This document shows positions 9,188 to 17,086 of a stretch of DNA of 64,000 nucleotides, in pieces. Made by a program: the position numbers and the translations under genes. Origin of the DNA: Cryomorphaceae bacterium (GTDB lineage Bacteria; Bacteroidota; Bacteroidia; Flavobacteriales; Flavobacteriaceae). The notes under the pieces were generated by a model that made no database searches, was not told the origin of the DNA, and was given only the letters and a program-made list of their open reading frames with translations. The DNA is taken from positions 36,703 through 100,702 of the forward strand of contig QOPV01000002.1 in assembly GCA_003331265.1 (NCBI GenBank), read 5' to 3'. The first letter of the stretch is position 1, and each line of letters opens with the position of its first letter.

Positions 9188-9892
9188 TTAATTAACAGTT
9201 GTTCCAATCTTATTTCCTTTTACTAGTTTTAAAAGATTACCAGGCTTGTTCATATTAAACACAATAATTGGTAAGTTGTTTTCTTGACTTAAAGTAAAGG
9301 CGGTTGAGTCCATTATTTTTAAATTTTTATCAAGTACATTTTGAAATGATATCGAATCAAATTTAATTGCATTTTTATTTTTTTCTGGGTCAGAGTCGTA
9401 AATACCATCTACTCTTGTTCCTTTTAAAATAACATCTGCATTAATTTCTATAGCTCTTAAAACAGCTGCAGAATCAGTTGTAAAAAAAGGATTACCAGTT
9501 CCTCCTCCAAAAATGACAACACGTTTTTTTTCTAAATGTCTAACAGCTTTCCTTTTGATATAAGGTTCAGCAACAGCTTCAATTTTAATAGCTGTTTGTA
9601 ATCTTGTTTGAACATTAACCTCCTCTAAAGCACTTTGTAATGCCAATCCGTTAATTACTGTTGCCAACATGCCCATATAATCAGCTTGAACTCTATCCAT
9701 ACCATTACTAGCTGCAGAAACACCTCTAAAAATATTGCCACCTCCTATAACAACAGCAACTTCAAGCTCTTGTTCTATTACAGATTTTATTTCTTTTGCA
9801 TATTGGGAAATTCTTACTGGATCAATTCCGTATTGTCTTTCTCCAAGTAATGCTTCTCCACTTAGCTTTAATAAAATTCTTTTATAGGACAT
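9188..9892 (-). CDS. pyrH: Uridylate kinase (UMP kinase)
   Basis: Hexameric bacterial UMP kinase of the amino-acid kinase family, phosphorylating UMP to [17 protein letters not shown] is the phosphate-binding start, [11 protein letters not shown] the glycine loop, [18 protein letters not shown] the nucleotide-binding motif, and [18 protein letters not shown] the ATP-side motif. 234 aa is full length. It is followed by frr (5 bases) and preceded by tsf with a gap of 76 bases. Confidence 0.98.
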   Translation of the reverse strand: MSYKRILLKLSGEALLGERQYGIDPVRISQYAKEIKSVIEQELEVAVVIGGGNIFRGVSAASNGMDRVQADYMGMLATVINGLALQSALEEVNVQTRLQTAIKIEAVAEPYIKRKAVRHLEKKRVVIFGGGTGNPFFTTDSAAVLRAIEINADVILKGTRVDGIYDSDPEKNKNAIKFDSISFQNVLDKNLKIMDSTAFTLSQENNLPIIVFNMNKPGNLLKLVKGNKIGTTVN

Positions 9893-9968
9893 CTTTGATT
9901 ATTTGAAAGTAAATATAATCAATGATTTTAGAATTTTTAAAAAAAGAATTATGCAAATACTGAAATAT

Positions 9969-10793
9969 TTAAACTAACGCAACTCTTTTGAATCCAGTAA
10001 TTTTTAAATCAGAATTATTAGATTTTACATATGCTGCAACGCTTTGCTTGCTATTTTTTATAAAATCTTGGTTAACTAAAGTATTGTCTTTAAAAAATCT
10101 TTTAAGCTTGCCCTTGGCTATATTGTCGAGCATAGCTTCTGGCTTACCTTCTTGTCTAAGTTGGTCTTTAGCAATTTCTATTTCTTTGTCAATAGTACTT
10201 TGATCTACTCCACTTTCATCTAAAGCAATGGGGTTCATAGCGGCAGCTTGCATAGCTACATTTTTTGCAACATCTTCAATACCTTCAGAAGAAATAGAAA
10301 ATCCTGAGAGGGTAGCAATTTTATTTCCTGCGTGGATATACTTTCCAACATAAGCAGCAGACAATGTTTCAAAACCTCCAATAACTAATTTCTCTCCAAT
10401 AACCCCAGTCTGTTGAACTAGTTTTTCAGCTACTGTCATAGAATCAATTTCAGAGTTAAGAAATTCGTCTAAAGAATTATTTTTTAAAGCAATTTCAGCC
10501 AATTCATTGGCTAAAGCAACAAAACCATCATTTTTAGCTACAAAATCTGTTTCACAGTTTAGTGAAATAATAACTCCGTTTAAACAGTTTTGGTCAACTT
10601 TAGCAATAACAGCGCCTTCAGAGGATTCTCTTTCAGCTCTTTTAGCAGCAACTTTTTGACCTTTTTTTCTTAAAATTTCGATAGCAAGATCAAAGTCTCC
10701 GTTAGACTCTACTAATGCATTTTTACAATCCATAATGCCAGCACCAGACATTTTTCTTAGTTTATTTACTTCGGATGCAGTTATTTTTCCCAT
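9969..10793 (-). CDS. tsf: Elongation factor Ts
   Basis: Guanine nucleotide exchange factor for EF-Tu. The N-terminal UBA-like domain holds VNKLRKMSGAGIMDCKNAL, followed by the signature KGQKVAAKRAERESSEG and the exchange core CETDFVAKNDGF. 274 aa, complete. It starts 3 bases after rpsB, so the two are almost certainly one transcript. Confidence 0.98.
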   Translation of the reverse strand: MGKITASEVNKLRKMSGAGIMDCKNALVESNGDFDLAIEILRKKGQKVAAKRAERESSEGAVIAKVDQNCLNGVIISLNCETDFVAKNDGFVALANELAEIALKNNSLDEFLNSEIDSMTVAEKLVQQTGVIGEKLVIGGFETLSAAYVGKYIHAGNKIATLSGFSISSEGIEDVAKNVAMQAAAMNPIALDESGVDQSTIDKEIEIAKDQLRQEGKPEAMLDNIAKGKLKRFFKDNTLVNQDFIKNSKQSVAAYVKSNNSDLKITGFKRVALV

Positions 10794-10796
10794 AAC

Positions 10797-11645
10797 TTAA
10801 GCTTCTTTTTTAGTTGTGATTTTTTTTCTAACTCTTTTCTTCTTTTCATCTCCTTTTACTTCTTGCTTAACTTCATCTTCTTTTTTCACTGATTCTTTAC
10901 TATCCTCTTCCTGACTAGCCTCTTTCTCTTTAATTAGTTCTACAGCATCTTTCTCTTTTTTTCTTTCAGACAATCCACTATTTATAGCCTCTGAAACATG
11001 AGAAAGTATTAAATCAATAGATTTTGATGCGTCATCATTGGAGGGGATAGCATAATCTACTTCTCTAGGATCACAATTTGTATCAACCATTGCAAAAATT
11101 GGAATATTTAATTTTTGAGCTTCTCTAACAGCAATATGCTCTCTCCTAATATCAACTACAAATAGTGCTCCAGGGAGACGTGTCATTTCTGTGATGGATC
11201 CAAGATTTTTTTCAAGTTTTGCTCTTAGTCTATCTATTTGTAATTTTTCTTTTTTTGAAAGAGTTTCAAATGTTCCATCTTGTTTTGTTCTATCAATTGA
11301 AGACATTTTTTTTACAGCTTTTCTTATAGTAACGAAATTTGTTAACATTCCACCAGGCCATCTTTCGGTTATATATGGCATTTTAACATCTGAGGCAGCT
11401 TTAGCTACTATTTCTTTAGCTTGTTTTTTAGTTGCAACAAAAAGAATTTTTCTACCAGACAAGGCAATTTTGTTAAGGGCTTGCGCACATTCTTCAATTT
11501 TGGAAGCAGTTTTGTATAGGTTTATAATATGAATTCCATTTTTCTCCATAAAAATGTAAGGAGCCATATTTGGATTCCATTTTCTTGTAAGGTGTCCAAA
11601 GTGAACACCAGCCTCTAGTAGAGGTTTAATTTCAATTTTTGTCAT
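10797..11645 (-). CDS. rpsB: 30S ribosomal protein uS2 with charged C-terminal tail
   Basis: Core S2 features are present: LLEAGVHFGHLTRKWNPNM at the N-terminus, ATKKQAKEIVAKAA, RWPGGMLTNF and PIFAMVDTNCDPREVDYAIPSND. The protein is 282 aa, about 40 longer than the E. coli protein (241); the excess is a Lys/Glu-rich tail ending VRKKITTKKEA, which is probably disordered. Such tails are frequent in this class. It heads rpsB-tsf and is preceded by a 145-base leader with a small hairpin. Confidence 0.98.
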   Translation of the reverse strand: MTKIEIKPLLEAGVHFGHLTRKWNPNMAPYIFMEKNGIHIINLYKTASKIEECAQALNKIALSGRKILFVATKKQAKEIVAKAASDVKMPYITERWPGGMLTNFVTIRKAVKKMSSIDRTKQDGTFETLSKKEKLQIDRLRAKLEKNLGSITEMTRLPGALFVVDIRREHIAVREAQKLNIPIFAMVDTNCDPREVDYAIPSNDDASKSIDLILSHVSEAINSGLSERKKEKDAVELIKEKEASQEEDSKESVKKEDEVKQEVKGDEKKKRVRKKITTKKEA

Positions 11646-11790
11646 TTTTTTTAGTTTACGTTCCGTATGATTAGCAATAAATAGTTGATTTTATTTATTT
11701 AGATGCTAAACTAATTTTCGCAATGCGAAATACGACAACAGGTTATTTCAATATTAATATGAACTTAAATTCTTTAAAAGAAAAATATGA
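11646..11790 (-). promoter_or_regulatory. rpsI-rpsB intergenic region / possible rpsB leader with hairpin
   Basis: 145 bases with no gene between rpsI and rpsB. It contains an inverted repeat, TTTCGC-AAT-GCGAAA, at 11716-11730 that would form a 6-bp stem in RNA of either strand. There is no T-tract directly behind it on the minus strand, so it does not look like a simple terminator. A ribosomal-protein leader for autoregulation by S2 is possible but unproven. I found no exact TAnnTTTG box here. Confidence 0.35.
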
Positions 11791-12177
11791 TTATCTTTTT
11801 GAGAATTGGAATTTTTTTCTTGCTTTCTTTTGACCAAACTTTTTTCTTTCAACCATCCTTGGGTCACGTGTTAATAATCCTTCTTTTTTCAACACAGGTC
11901 GATATTCTTCGTCAACTTCACATAAAGCTCTAGAAATAGCTAATCTAATAGATTCTGCTTGACCATTAACACCCCCACCATAAACATTTACTTTGATATT
12001 GTATGTTGTAAGATTATCTGTTAACTCTAATGGCTTTTTAATTTTTGATTGTAACGTAGCAGTTGGAAAATATTCTTCAAGAGCTTTTCCGTTTACGGTG
12101 TGTTTTTGATCACCCTTAGACATGTAAATTCTTGCAACAGATGTTTTTCTTCTTCCTATTTTGTGAATTACTTCCAT
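11791..12177 (-). CDS. rpsI: 30S ribosomal protein uS9
   Basis: Small-subunit protein whose C-terminal tail reaches the P-site tRNA. IGRRKTSVARIYM, the central GGGVNGQAESIRLAISRAL and the basic C-terminus RKKFGQKKARKKFQFSKR are diagnostic. 128 aa. It follows rplM by 3 bases, the conserved L13-S9 pair. Confidence 0.98.
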   Translation of the reverse strand: MEVIHKIGRRKTSVARIYMSKGDQKHTVNGKALEEYFPTATLQSKIKKPLELTDNLTTYNIKVNVYGGGVNGQAESIRLAISRALCEVDEEYRPVLKKEGLLTRDPRMVERKKFGQKKARKKFQFSKR

Positions 12178-12180
12178 AAA

Positions 12181-12636
12181 TTATTTTAATTCATTTAAAT
12201 TAATCAAAACTGGATTTTGACCTTCATGTTTGTGGTTTTCACCTACATAAACTTTTAAATTCCTAAAAAGTTCAGCTCCTAATTTATTTTTCGGAAGCAT
12301 TCCTTTAACAGATTTTTCAACAAGCCTTGATGGGTCTTTATCATATAGTTCTTTCGCAGTTAAAGATCTTTGACCGCCAGGATAGCCAGTGTATCTAATG
12401 TATTCTTTTGATTCCCATTTATTTCCAGAAAGAGTTATTTTTTCAGCATTTACAACAATCACATTGTCTCCACAATCAACGTGAGGAGTGAAGCTAGGCT
12501 TGTGTTTTCCCCTCAAAAGTTTGGCAATTTTCGAGCACATTCTTCCTAAAGTTTGCCCAGAAGCGTCAACAAGAACCCATTTTTTGTCAACAGTATTCTT
12601 GTTAGCTGATATAGTTTTATATGTTAAAGAATCCAA
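12181..12636 (-). CDS. rplM: 50S ribosomal protein uL13
   Basis: Early-assembly large-subunit protein. WVLVDASGQTLGRMCSKIAKLLRGK, GDNVIVVNAEKITLSGNK and the signature VKGMLPKNKLGAELFRNLKVYVG are all present. 151 aa, complete. It has a well-formed promoter upstream (TTTG-N19-TAGATTTG) and is the first gene of rplM-rpsI. Confidence 0.98.
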   Translation of the reverse strand: MDSLTYKTISANKNTVDKKWVLVDASGQTLGRMCSKIAKLLRGKHKPSFTPHVDCGDNVIVVNAEKITLSGNKWESKEYIRYTGYPGGQRSLTAKELYDKDPSRLVEKSVKGMLPKNKLGAELFRNLKVYVGENHKHEGQNPVLINLNELK

Positions 12637-12686
12637 AATATTAATTTTTCTTAAAGGAATTTAATTATAACCCTTTTATTGGCCTG

Positions 12687-12717
12687 CAAATCTACAATAA
12701 TAAATGATATCTGCAAA
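12687..12717 (-). promoter_or_regulatory. rplM-rpsI promoter (TTTG-N19-TAGATTTG)
   Basis: Reading the minus strand, TTTG (12717-12714) and TAGATTTG (12694-12687) are separated by 19 bases, the preferred spacing for the Bacteroidota primary sigma factor. Transcription would start near 12680, leaving a leader of about 45 bases before the rplM ATG. It is one of the two best promoter matches in the window. Confidence 0.75.
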
Positions 12718-12735
12718 CGAACAATTAATAAAAAA

Positions 12736-15468
12736 TCAATGAGCTTCATACCAGTTATCACCTAAACCAATATCAACAGCCAAAGGGACATTTAAGCTGA
12801 AAGCAGACTCCATTTCTTGTTTTATTAATTTTTTCATTTTTTTTAGTTCTGGTTTATAGATTTCAAAAATTAATTCATCATGAACTTGAACTAGCATTTG
12901 AGACCTAAAGGCATTTAGCTTAATCTGATTACTAATATTGACCATTGCAATTTTAATAATATCTGCAGCACTACCCTGTATCGGAGCGTTTACAGCATTT
13001 CTTTCAGCTCCTCCTCTTACAATTTGATTTCTTGAATTGATATCCTTCAAATATCTTTTTCTTCCTAATATTGTTTTTACATATCCGTTTTCTCTTGCAA
13101 AATTTATTTGATTAGAAATATAATTTTTGAGCTCAGGATAAGCAATGAAATAGGATTCTATTAAGTTTTTTGATTCAGATCTACTTAAATTAGTTTGATT
13201 ACTTAAACCAAATGCAGAAACCCCATAAATTATGCCAAAATTAACAGTTTTTGCATTACTTCGTTGTTCTCTAGAAACATTATTTATGTCTACATTAAAA
13301 ACTTTAGAAGCAGTCGACGCATGAATATCTTCATTATTATTAAAAGCGAAAATCATATTAGAATCTTTACTTAATGATGCTATAACTCTTAATTCAATTT
13401 GAGAATAGTCAGCAGCAAGCATTATAAAATCATTGTTTTCACATATGAATGCTTTTCTTATTTCACGTCCTTTATTAGATCTGATTGGAATATTTTGAAG
13501 ATTGGGATTATTACTGCTTAATCTTCCAGTTGATGCTACTGCCTGATTAAAAACAGTATGTATTCTTTTACTTTCAATATTGATTTGTTTTGGTAATGCA
13601 TCTACATATGTGTTGATTAGTTTTTGTAATGATCGCCATTTTAATACTTCTCTAATTATTTCATGCTCTTTTGAAAGATTAGACAGGACTTCTTCAGATG
13701 TTGAATATTGTCCAGTTTTAGTCTTTTTTGGGTTGTCGATTAGCCTTAGTTTTTCAAATAATACTTCCCCTAATTGCTTTGGAGATGCGAGATTAAATTC
13801 CTCATTTGAAAGATCAAAAATATTTTTTTCAATTAAACTTAATTCTTCTGTATAATTTACAGATAGATCATGTAAAAATTTTAAATTAATTTTTATACCA
13901 TTAAATTCCATTTGTGCAAGTACTTTTAGAAGAGGCATTTCTAATTTTTTAAATAAGCCGACAAGTTCACCTCTAACCAAGTCATTCATTAAATATTCAA
14001 CCAGCTGAAAATTTAAATCACTTTTTTCCATTGATAATTCAATAGGATTTTCTATTTCTCCGCTTTTATTAAATTCTGTTCTATAATTTAAATATGTTTC
14101 GCATAAAACATTAAAATCATGACCTATATCTGGGTTTATAAGGTAATGAGCAATTTTTGTATCAAAACAAATACTATTTATATCAATATTAAATCGAAAT
14201 AAAAATTTTAATATTTTTTTTAAATCATAACCAATAATTGTAACATTACTTTTTTCAAATATTTTTTTTAAATATTCAATACGATTAGATTGTTCATCAA
14301 TTTGTATGTAATAGCTTTTGTCATTATCCCAAGTGAATGAAACACCAAATTTATTTTTTTTTAAGTCGGAGTTAACCAAAGCAATTGAAAGAAATTTTTG
14401 ATTTAAAATTTTATTAAAAAGTAAATTACAACCCAAGTCGCCATTAATTATTTGATAAAAACGCCCTGATTTAGATTTAAATAAGTCCTCTTTTTTGGAG
14501 TCTACATTTGATTCGCCTGGTGAATTAAATAAATCATATTGAACTTCATTTAAAGTATTTGTCTCCAACTTAATCTCCTGCTTTAAAGAAAAAATTTTCA
14601 TGAAATTCTCTGTCATTCTTTTAAATTCAAGTTCTCCAAATATTTCTTTTATTTTATTAATGTCTGGATCTTGAAACTTGAAATTTTCTAAATTGTAATC
14701 GATAGGAACATCTAACATTATGGTGGCTAACTTTTTTGAAAGCAATCCTTTGTCTTTGTTTAACTCAATTTTTTCTCTCAGTTTACCTTTAATTTTATCT
14801 GTATTTTCTAATAGTTTTTCCATTGAACCGTATTCTGCAAGGAATTTTTTGGCAGTTTTTTCCCCTACGCCAGGAAGTCCCGGAATATTGTCAACAGAAT
14901 CTCCCATCATGCCTAGAAAATCAATCACTTGTAGTGGATCTGTAATTTCAAATTTTTTTTGAACCTCATCAACTCCCCAAATTTCAATTCCATTTCCCAT
15001 TCTTGCAGGTCTGTACATAAATATATTTTCTGAAACTAATTGTGCGAAATCTTTGTCAGGAGTAACCATAAAAACCTCGTAATTGTTTTGCTCAGCATTT
15101 TTAGCAACCGTTCCAATTATATCATCTGCTTCGTATCCACTTTTAACTAATATAGGTATTTGCATAGCTTTTAAAATCGCTTGAATATATGGAACTGCAA
15201 TTTTAATAGCATCTGGAGTTTCATTTCGATTAGCCTTATATTCTTCAAAAATTTCTAATCTGTCACTAGAGCCCCCCTTATCAAACGCTACTGCCAAATT
15301 TTCTGGTGACTCTCTTTTAATCAGGTCAAGAAGAGAATTCATGAATCCCATTATAGCGCTAGTATCCATTCCCTTGGAATTTATCCTAGGATTTTTAATG
15401 AAGGCGTAATAGCCTCTAAAAATTAAAGCATAAGCATCAATTAAAAATAGTTTCTTTTTTACCTGCAT
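12736..15468 (-). CDS. polA: DNA polymerase I; 3'-5' exonuclease domain appears catalytically degenerate
   Basis: Repair and Okazaki-fragment polymerase, 910 aa. Domains in order: 5'-3' (flap) nuclease at about 1-290 (EADDIIGTVAK, GDSVDNIPGLPGVGEKTA), a 3'-5' exonuclease-like domain at about 330-520, and family A polymerase at about 540-910 with motif A AADYSQIELRVIASLS, motif B NAKTVNFGIIYGVSAFGL and motif C QVHDELIFE. In the exonuclease domain the exo I motif (FDTET in active enzymes) aligns with IALVN, so the catalytic Asp and Glu are missing. The exo II Asp (GYDLKK) and the exo III YxxxD (YLMND) can still be recognised. Proofreading is therefore probably lost. The gene is divergent from the metallophosphoesterase with only about 15 bases between the two starts. 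Confidence 0.95.
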   Translation of the reverse strand: MQVKKKLFLIDAYALIFRGYYAFIKNPRINSKGMDTSAIMGFMNSLLDLIKRESPENLAVAFDKGGSSDRLEIFEEYKANRNETPDAIKIAVPYIQAILKAMQIPILVKSGYEADDIIGTVAKNAEQNNYEVFMVTPDKDFAQLVSENIFMYRPARMGNGIEIWGVDEVQKKFEITDPLQVIDFLGMMGDSVDNIPGLPGVGEKTAKKFLAEYGSMEKLLENTDKIKGKLREKIELNKDKGLLSKKLATIMLDVPIDYNLENFKFQDPDINKIKEIFGELEFKRMTENFMKIFSLKQEIKLETNTLNEVQYDLFNSPGESNVDSKKEDLFKSKSGRFYQIINGDLGCNLLFNKILNQKFLSIALVNSDLKKNKFGVSFTWDNDKSYYIQIDEQSNRIEYLKKIFEKSNVTIIGYDLKKILKFLFRFNIDINSICFDTKIAHYLINPDIGHDFNVLCETYLNYRTEFNKSGEIENPIELSMEKSDLNFQLVEYLMNDLVRGELVGLFKKLEMPLLKVLAQMEFNGIKINLKFLHDLSVNYTEELSLIEKNIFDLSNEEFNLASPKQLGEVLFEKLRLIDNPKKTKTGQYSTSEEVLSNLSKEHEIIREVLKWRSLQKLINTYVDALPKQINIESKRIHTVFNQAVASTGRLSSNNPNLQNIPIRSNKGREIRKAFICENNDFIMLAADYSQIELRVIASLSKDSNMIFAFNNNEDIHASTASKVFNVDINNVSREQRSNAKTVNFGIIYGVSAFGLSNQTNLSRSESKNLIESYFIAYPELKNYISNQINFARENGYVKTILGRKRYLKDINSRNQIVRGGAERNAVNAPIQGSAADIIKIAMVNISNQIKLNAFRSQMLVQVHDELIFEIYKPELKKMKKLIKQEMESAFSLNVPLAVDIGLGDNWYEAH

Positions 15469-15483
15469 TTAAATTTTTTACAT

Positions 15484-16743
15484 TTGAAAGCTAATTTAAA
15501 AAATATAGCATTGAGATGGACATTTCTTATAATAGTATTTTTAGTAGTTGAAATATACGCATTCCAAGCATTTAAAACTGTTTTTAAGAATAATTGGACT
15601 CTTAAAATTTATTTAGCTTTTAATGCTTTGATTATTTGCAATTTAATTTACAGGTTAATCGTAATTAATAATAATTCTTTAGACTTTTCCGATGTTTTTT
15701 ATAACTATCTTTCAATTCCATTTGCTATTGTATTTACATTATTTGGATTTAAGTTAATAATTAGTTCATTTCTATTTATTGAGGACTCTTCTAGGCTTTT
15801 CATTTTTTTTTATAAGTCCTTTTTTTCAGCAACTGAATCAAATAGTTTTTTTGTTCAAAGAAGAAACTTTATAAGTAAAATTTCCATTTTGGCTGCTGCT
15901 CTACCTATTCCTTTCGTTTTACATGGAATTTTTAAAGGAAGACATAATTATCGAGTCATAAATTATGAATTAGAGTTTGATGATTTACCAGAAAAGTTTG
16001 ATGGTTATAAGCTTACTCATATTTCAGATATACATAGTGGAAGTCTTCAAGAAATCAACAAAGTGGAATATGCTGTAGATTTAATTAATAAGCAAAATTC
16101 AGACCTAGTTCTTTTCACTGGAGATTTTGTCAATAATAAAGCAAATGAATTAAATAAATGGAAAAGGGTTTTTTCTAAAATTGAATCTCGAGATGGAAAG
16201 TATTCTGTACTTGGAAATCACGATTATGGAGATTATGTATCTTGGAAATATAAGGGAGAGAAAAAGAAAAACTTTTTAGATCTTTTAAGTATTCAAGCTG
16301 AAATGGGCTTCAAGTTATTGTTAAATGAAAATATAAAAATAGGTTCAGAAAGTCAGAGCATCAGTTTAGTTGGTGTAGAAAATTGGGGTAAAGGTGGTTT
16401 TAAAAAAAAGGGAGATATTGACAAAGCCTGTGAGGGCTTAACTAAAAATGATTTTAAAATAGTTATGAGTCATGATCCTTCTCATTGGGATAAAATATTG
16501 AAGAATCATAACACTCGTTTTCACTTAACCTTAAGCGGGCATACCCACGGAATGCAATTTGGAATTGAAATACCGGGGCTGATAAAATGGAGCCCAGTAA
16601 AATGGGTTTATAAATATTGGGCTGGATTGTATCATGAAAAAAATCAATTCCTTAATGTTAATAGGGGTTTTGGTGTTTTGGGGTTTCCGGGAAGAGTTGG
16701 AGTTTGGCCAGAAATTTCTGTAATAACACTTAAAAAAGTATAG
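15484..16743 (+). CDS. Membrane-anchored metallophosphoesterase (YkuE-like)
   Basis: An N-terminal membrane part with three to four helices (to about residue 145) is followed by a calcineurin-like phosphoesterase domain. The metal ligands are visible in order: THISDIHSG, LFTGDFVNN, VLGNHDYGDY, VMSHDP and LSGHTHGMQFG. Family members act on phosphoesters or UDP-sugar lipids; the substrate here is unknown. The track start is TTG 15484. It coincides with a TACATTTG sequence (15479-15486) that looks like a -7 promoter box, so translation may instead begin at the in-frame TTG 15511 (giving MRWTFLIIVFLVVEIYAF). Confidence 0.88.
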   Translation: MKANLKNIALRWTFLIIVFLVVEIYAFQAFKTVFKNNWTLKIYLAFNALIICNLIYRLIVINNNSLDFSDVFYNYLSIPFAIVFTLFGFKLIISSFLFIEDSSRLFIFFYKSFFSATESNSFFVQRRNFISKISILAAALPIPFVLHGIFKGRHNYRVINYELEFDDLPEKFDGYKLTHISDIHSGSLQEINKVEYAVDLINKQNSDLVLFTGDFVNNKANELNKWKRVFSKIESRDGKYSVLGNHDYGDYVSWKYKGEKKKNFLDLLSIQAEMGFKLLLNENIKIGSESQSISLVGVENWGKGGFKKKGDIDKACEGLTKNDFKIVMSHDPSHWDKILKNHNTRFHLTLSGHTHGMQFGIEIPGLIKWSPVKWVYKYWAGLYHEKNQFLNVNRGFGVLGFPGRVGVWPEISVITLKKV

Positions 16744-16758
16744 ATTTTTAAAAAATGT

Positions 16759-16766
16759 TACTTTTG
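16759..16766 (+). promoter_or_regulatory. Putative promoter -7 element before thioredoxin-like gene (TACTTTTG)
   Basis: TACTTTTG matches TAnnTTTG and lies 20 bases before the ATG at 16787. No clear -33 TTTG was found at the expected distance. Confidence 0.45.
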
Positions 16767-16786
16767 TTAAATATATTTCTTTTAAT

Positions 16787-17086
16787 ATGTCAAAATTTGG
16801 TGAACTTATTGGCTTAGATATTCCCGTATTATTAGATTTTTACACTGACGATAATGATTCCTCATCAGTTATGCGCCCTGTCTTAAGAGATGTCGCTGCT
16901 GCAATTGGAGACAAGGGTAAAGTAATCAAAATAAATGTAGATAAGAATAATGAATTAGCTGAAGCGCTCAGGGTAAAACTATTACCAACTCTTATGATTT
17001 ATAAAGGCGGAGAAATGGTTTGGAGACAAAGTGGAGAACAAGATGCCAATACACTTATAAGCATAATTAAAGATTTTATCAATTAG
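16787..17086 (+). CDS. Thioredoxin-fold protein lacking the CxxC active site
   Basis: At 99 aa it has the length of thioredoxin, and the fold can be followed: PVLLDFYTDD (usually VDFWAxWC), VIKINVDKNNELAEALRVKLLPTLMIYKGG (with the cis-proline in LLPT), and a C-terminal helix. The WCGPC redox site is replaced by a DDNDSSSVM segment, and the protein has no cysteine at all. It therefore cannot act as a disulfide reductase and may be a binding or scaffold protein. Its 3' end overlaps the convergent DUF2723 gene by 8 bases. Confidence 0.85.
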   Translation: MSKFGELIGLDIPVLLDFYTDDNDSSSVMRPVLRDVAAAIGDKGKVIKINVDKNNELAEALRVKLLPTLMIYKGGEMVWRQSGEQDANTLISIIKDFIN

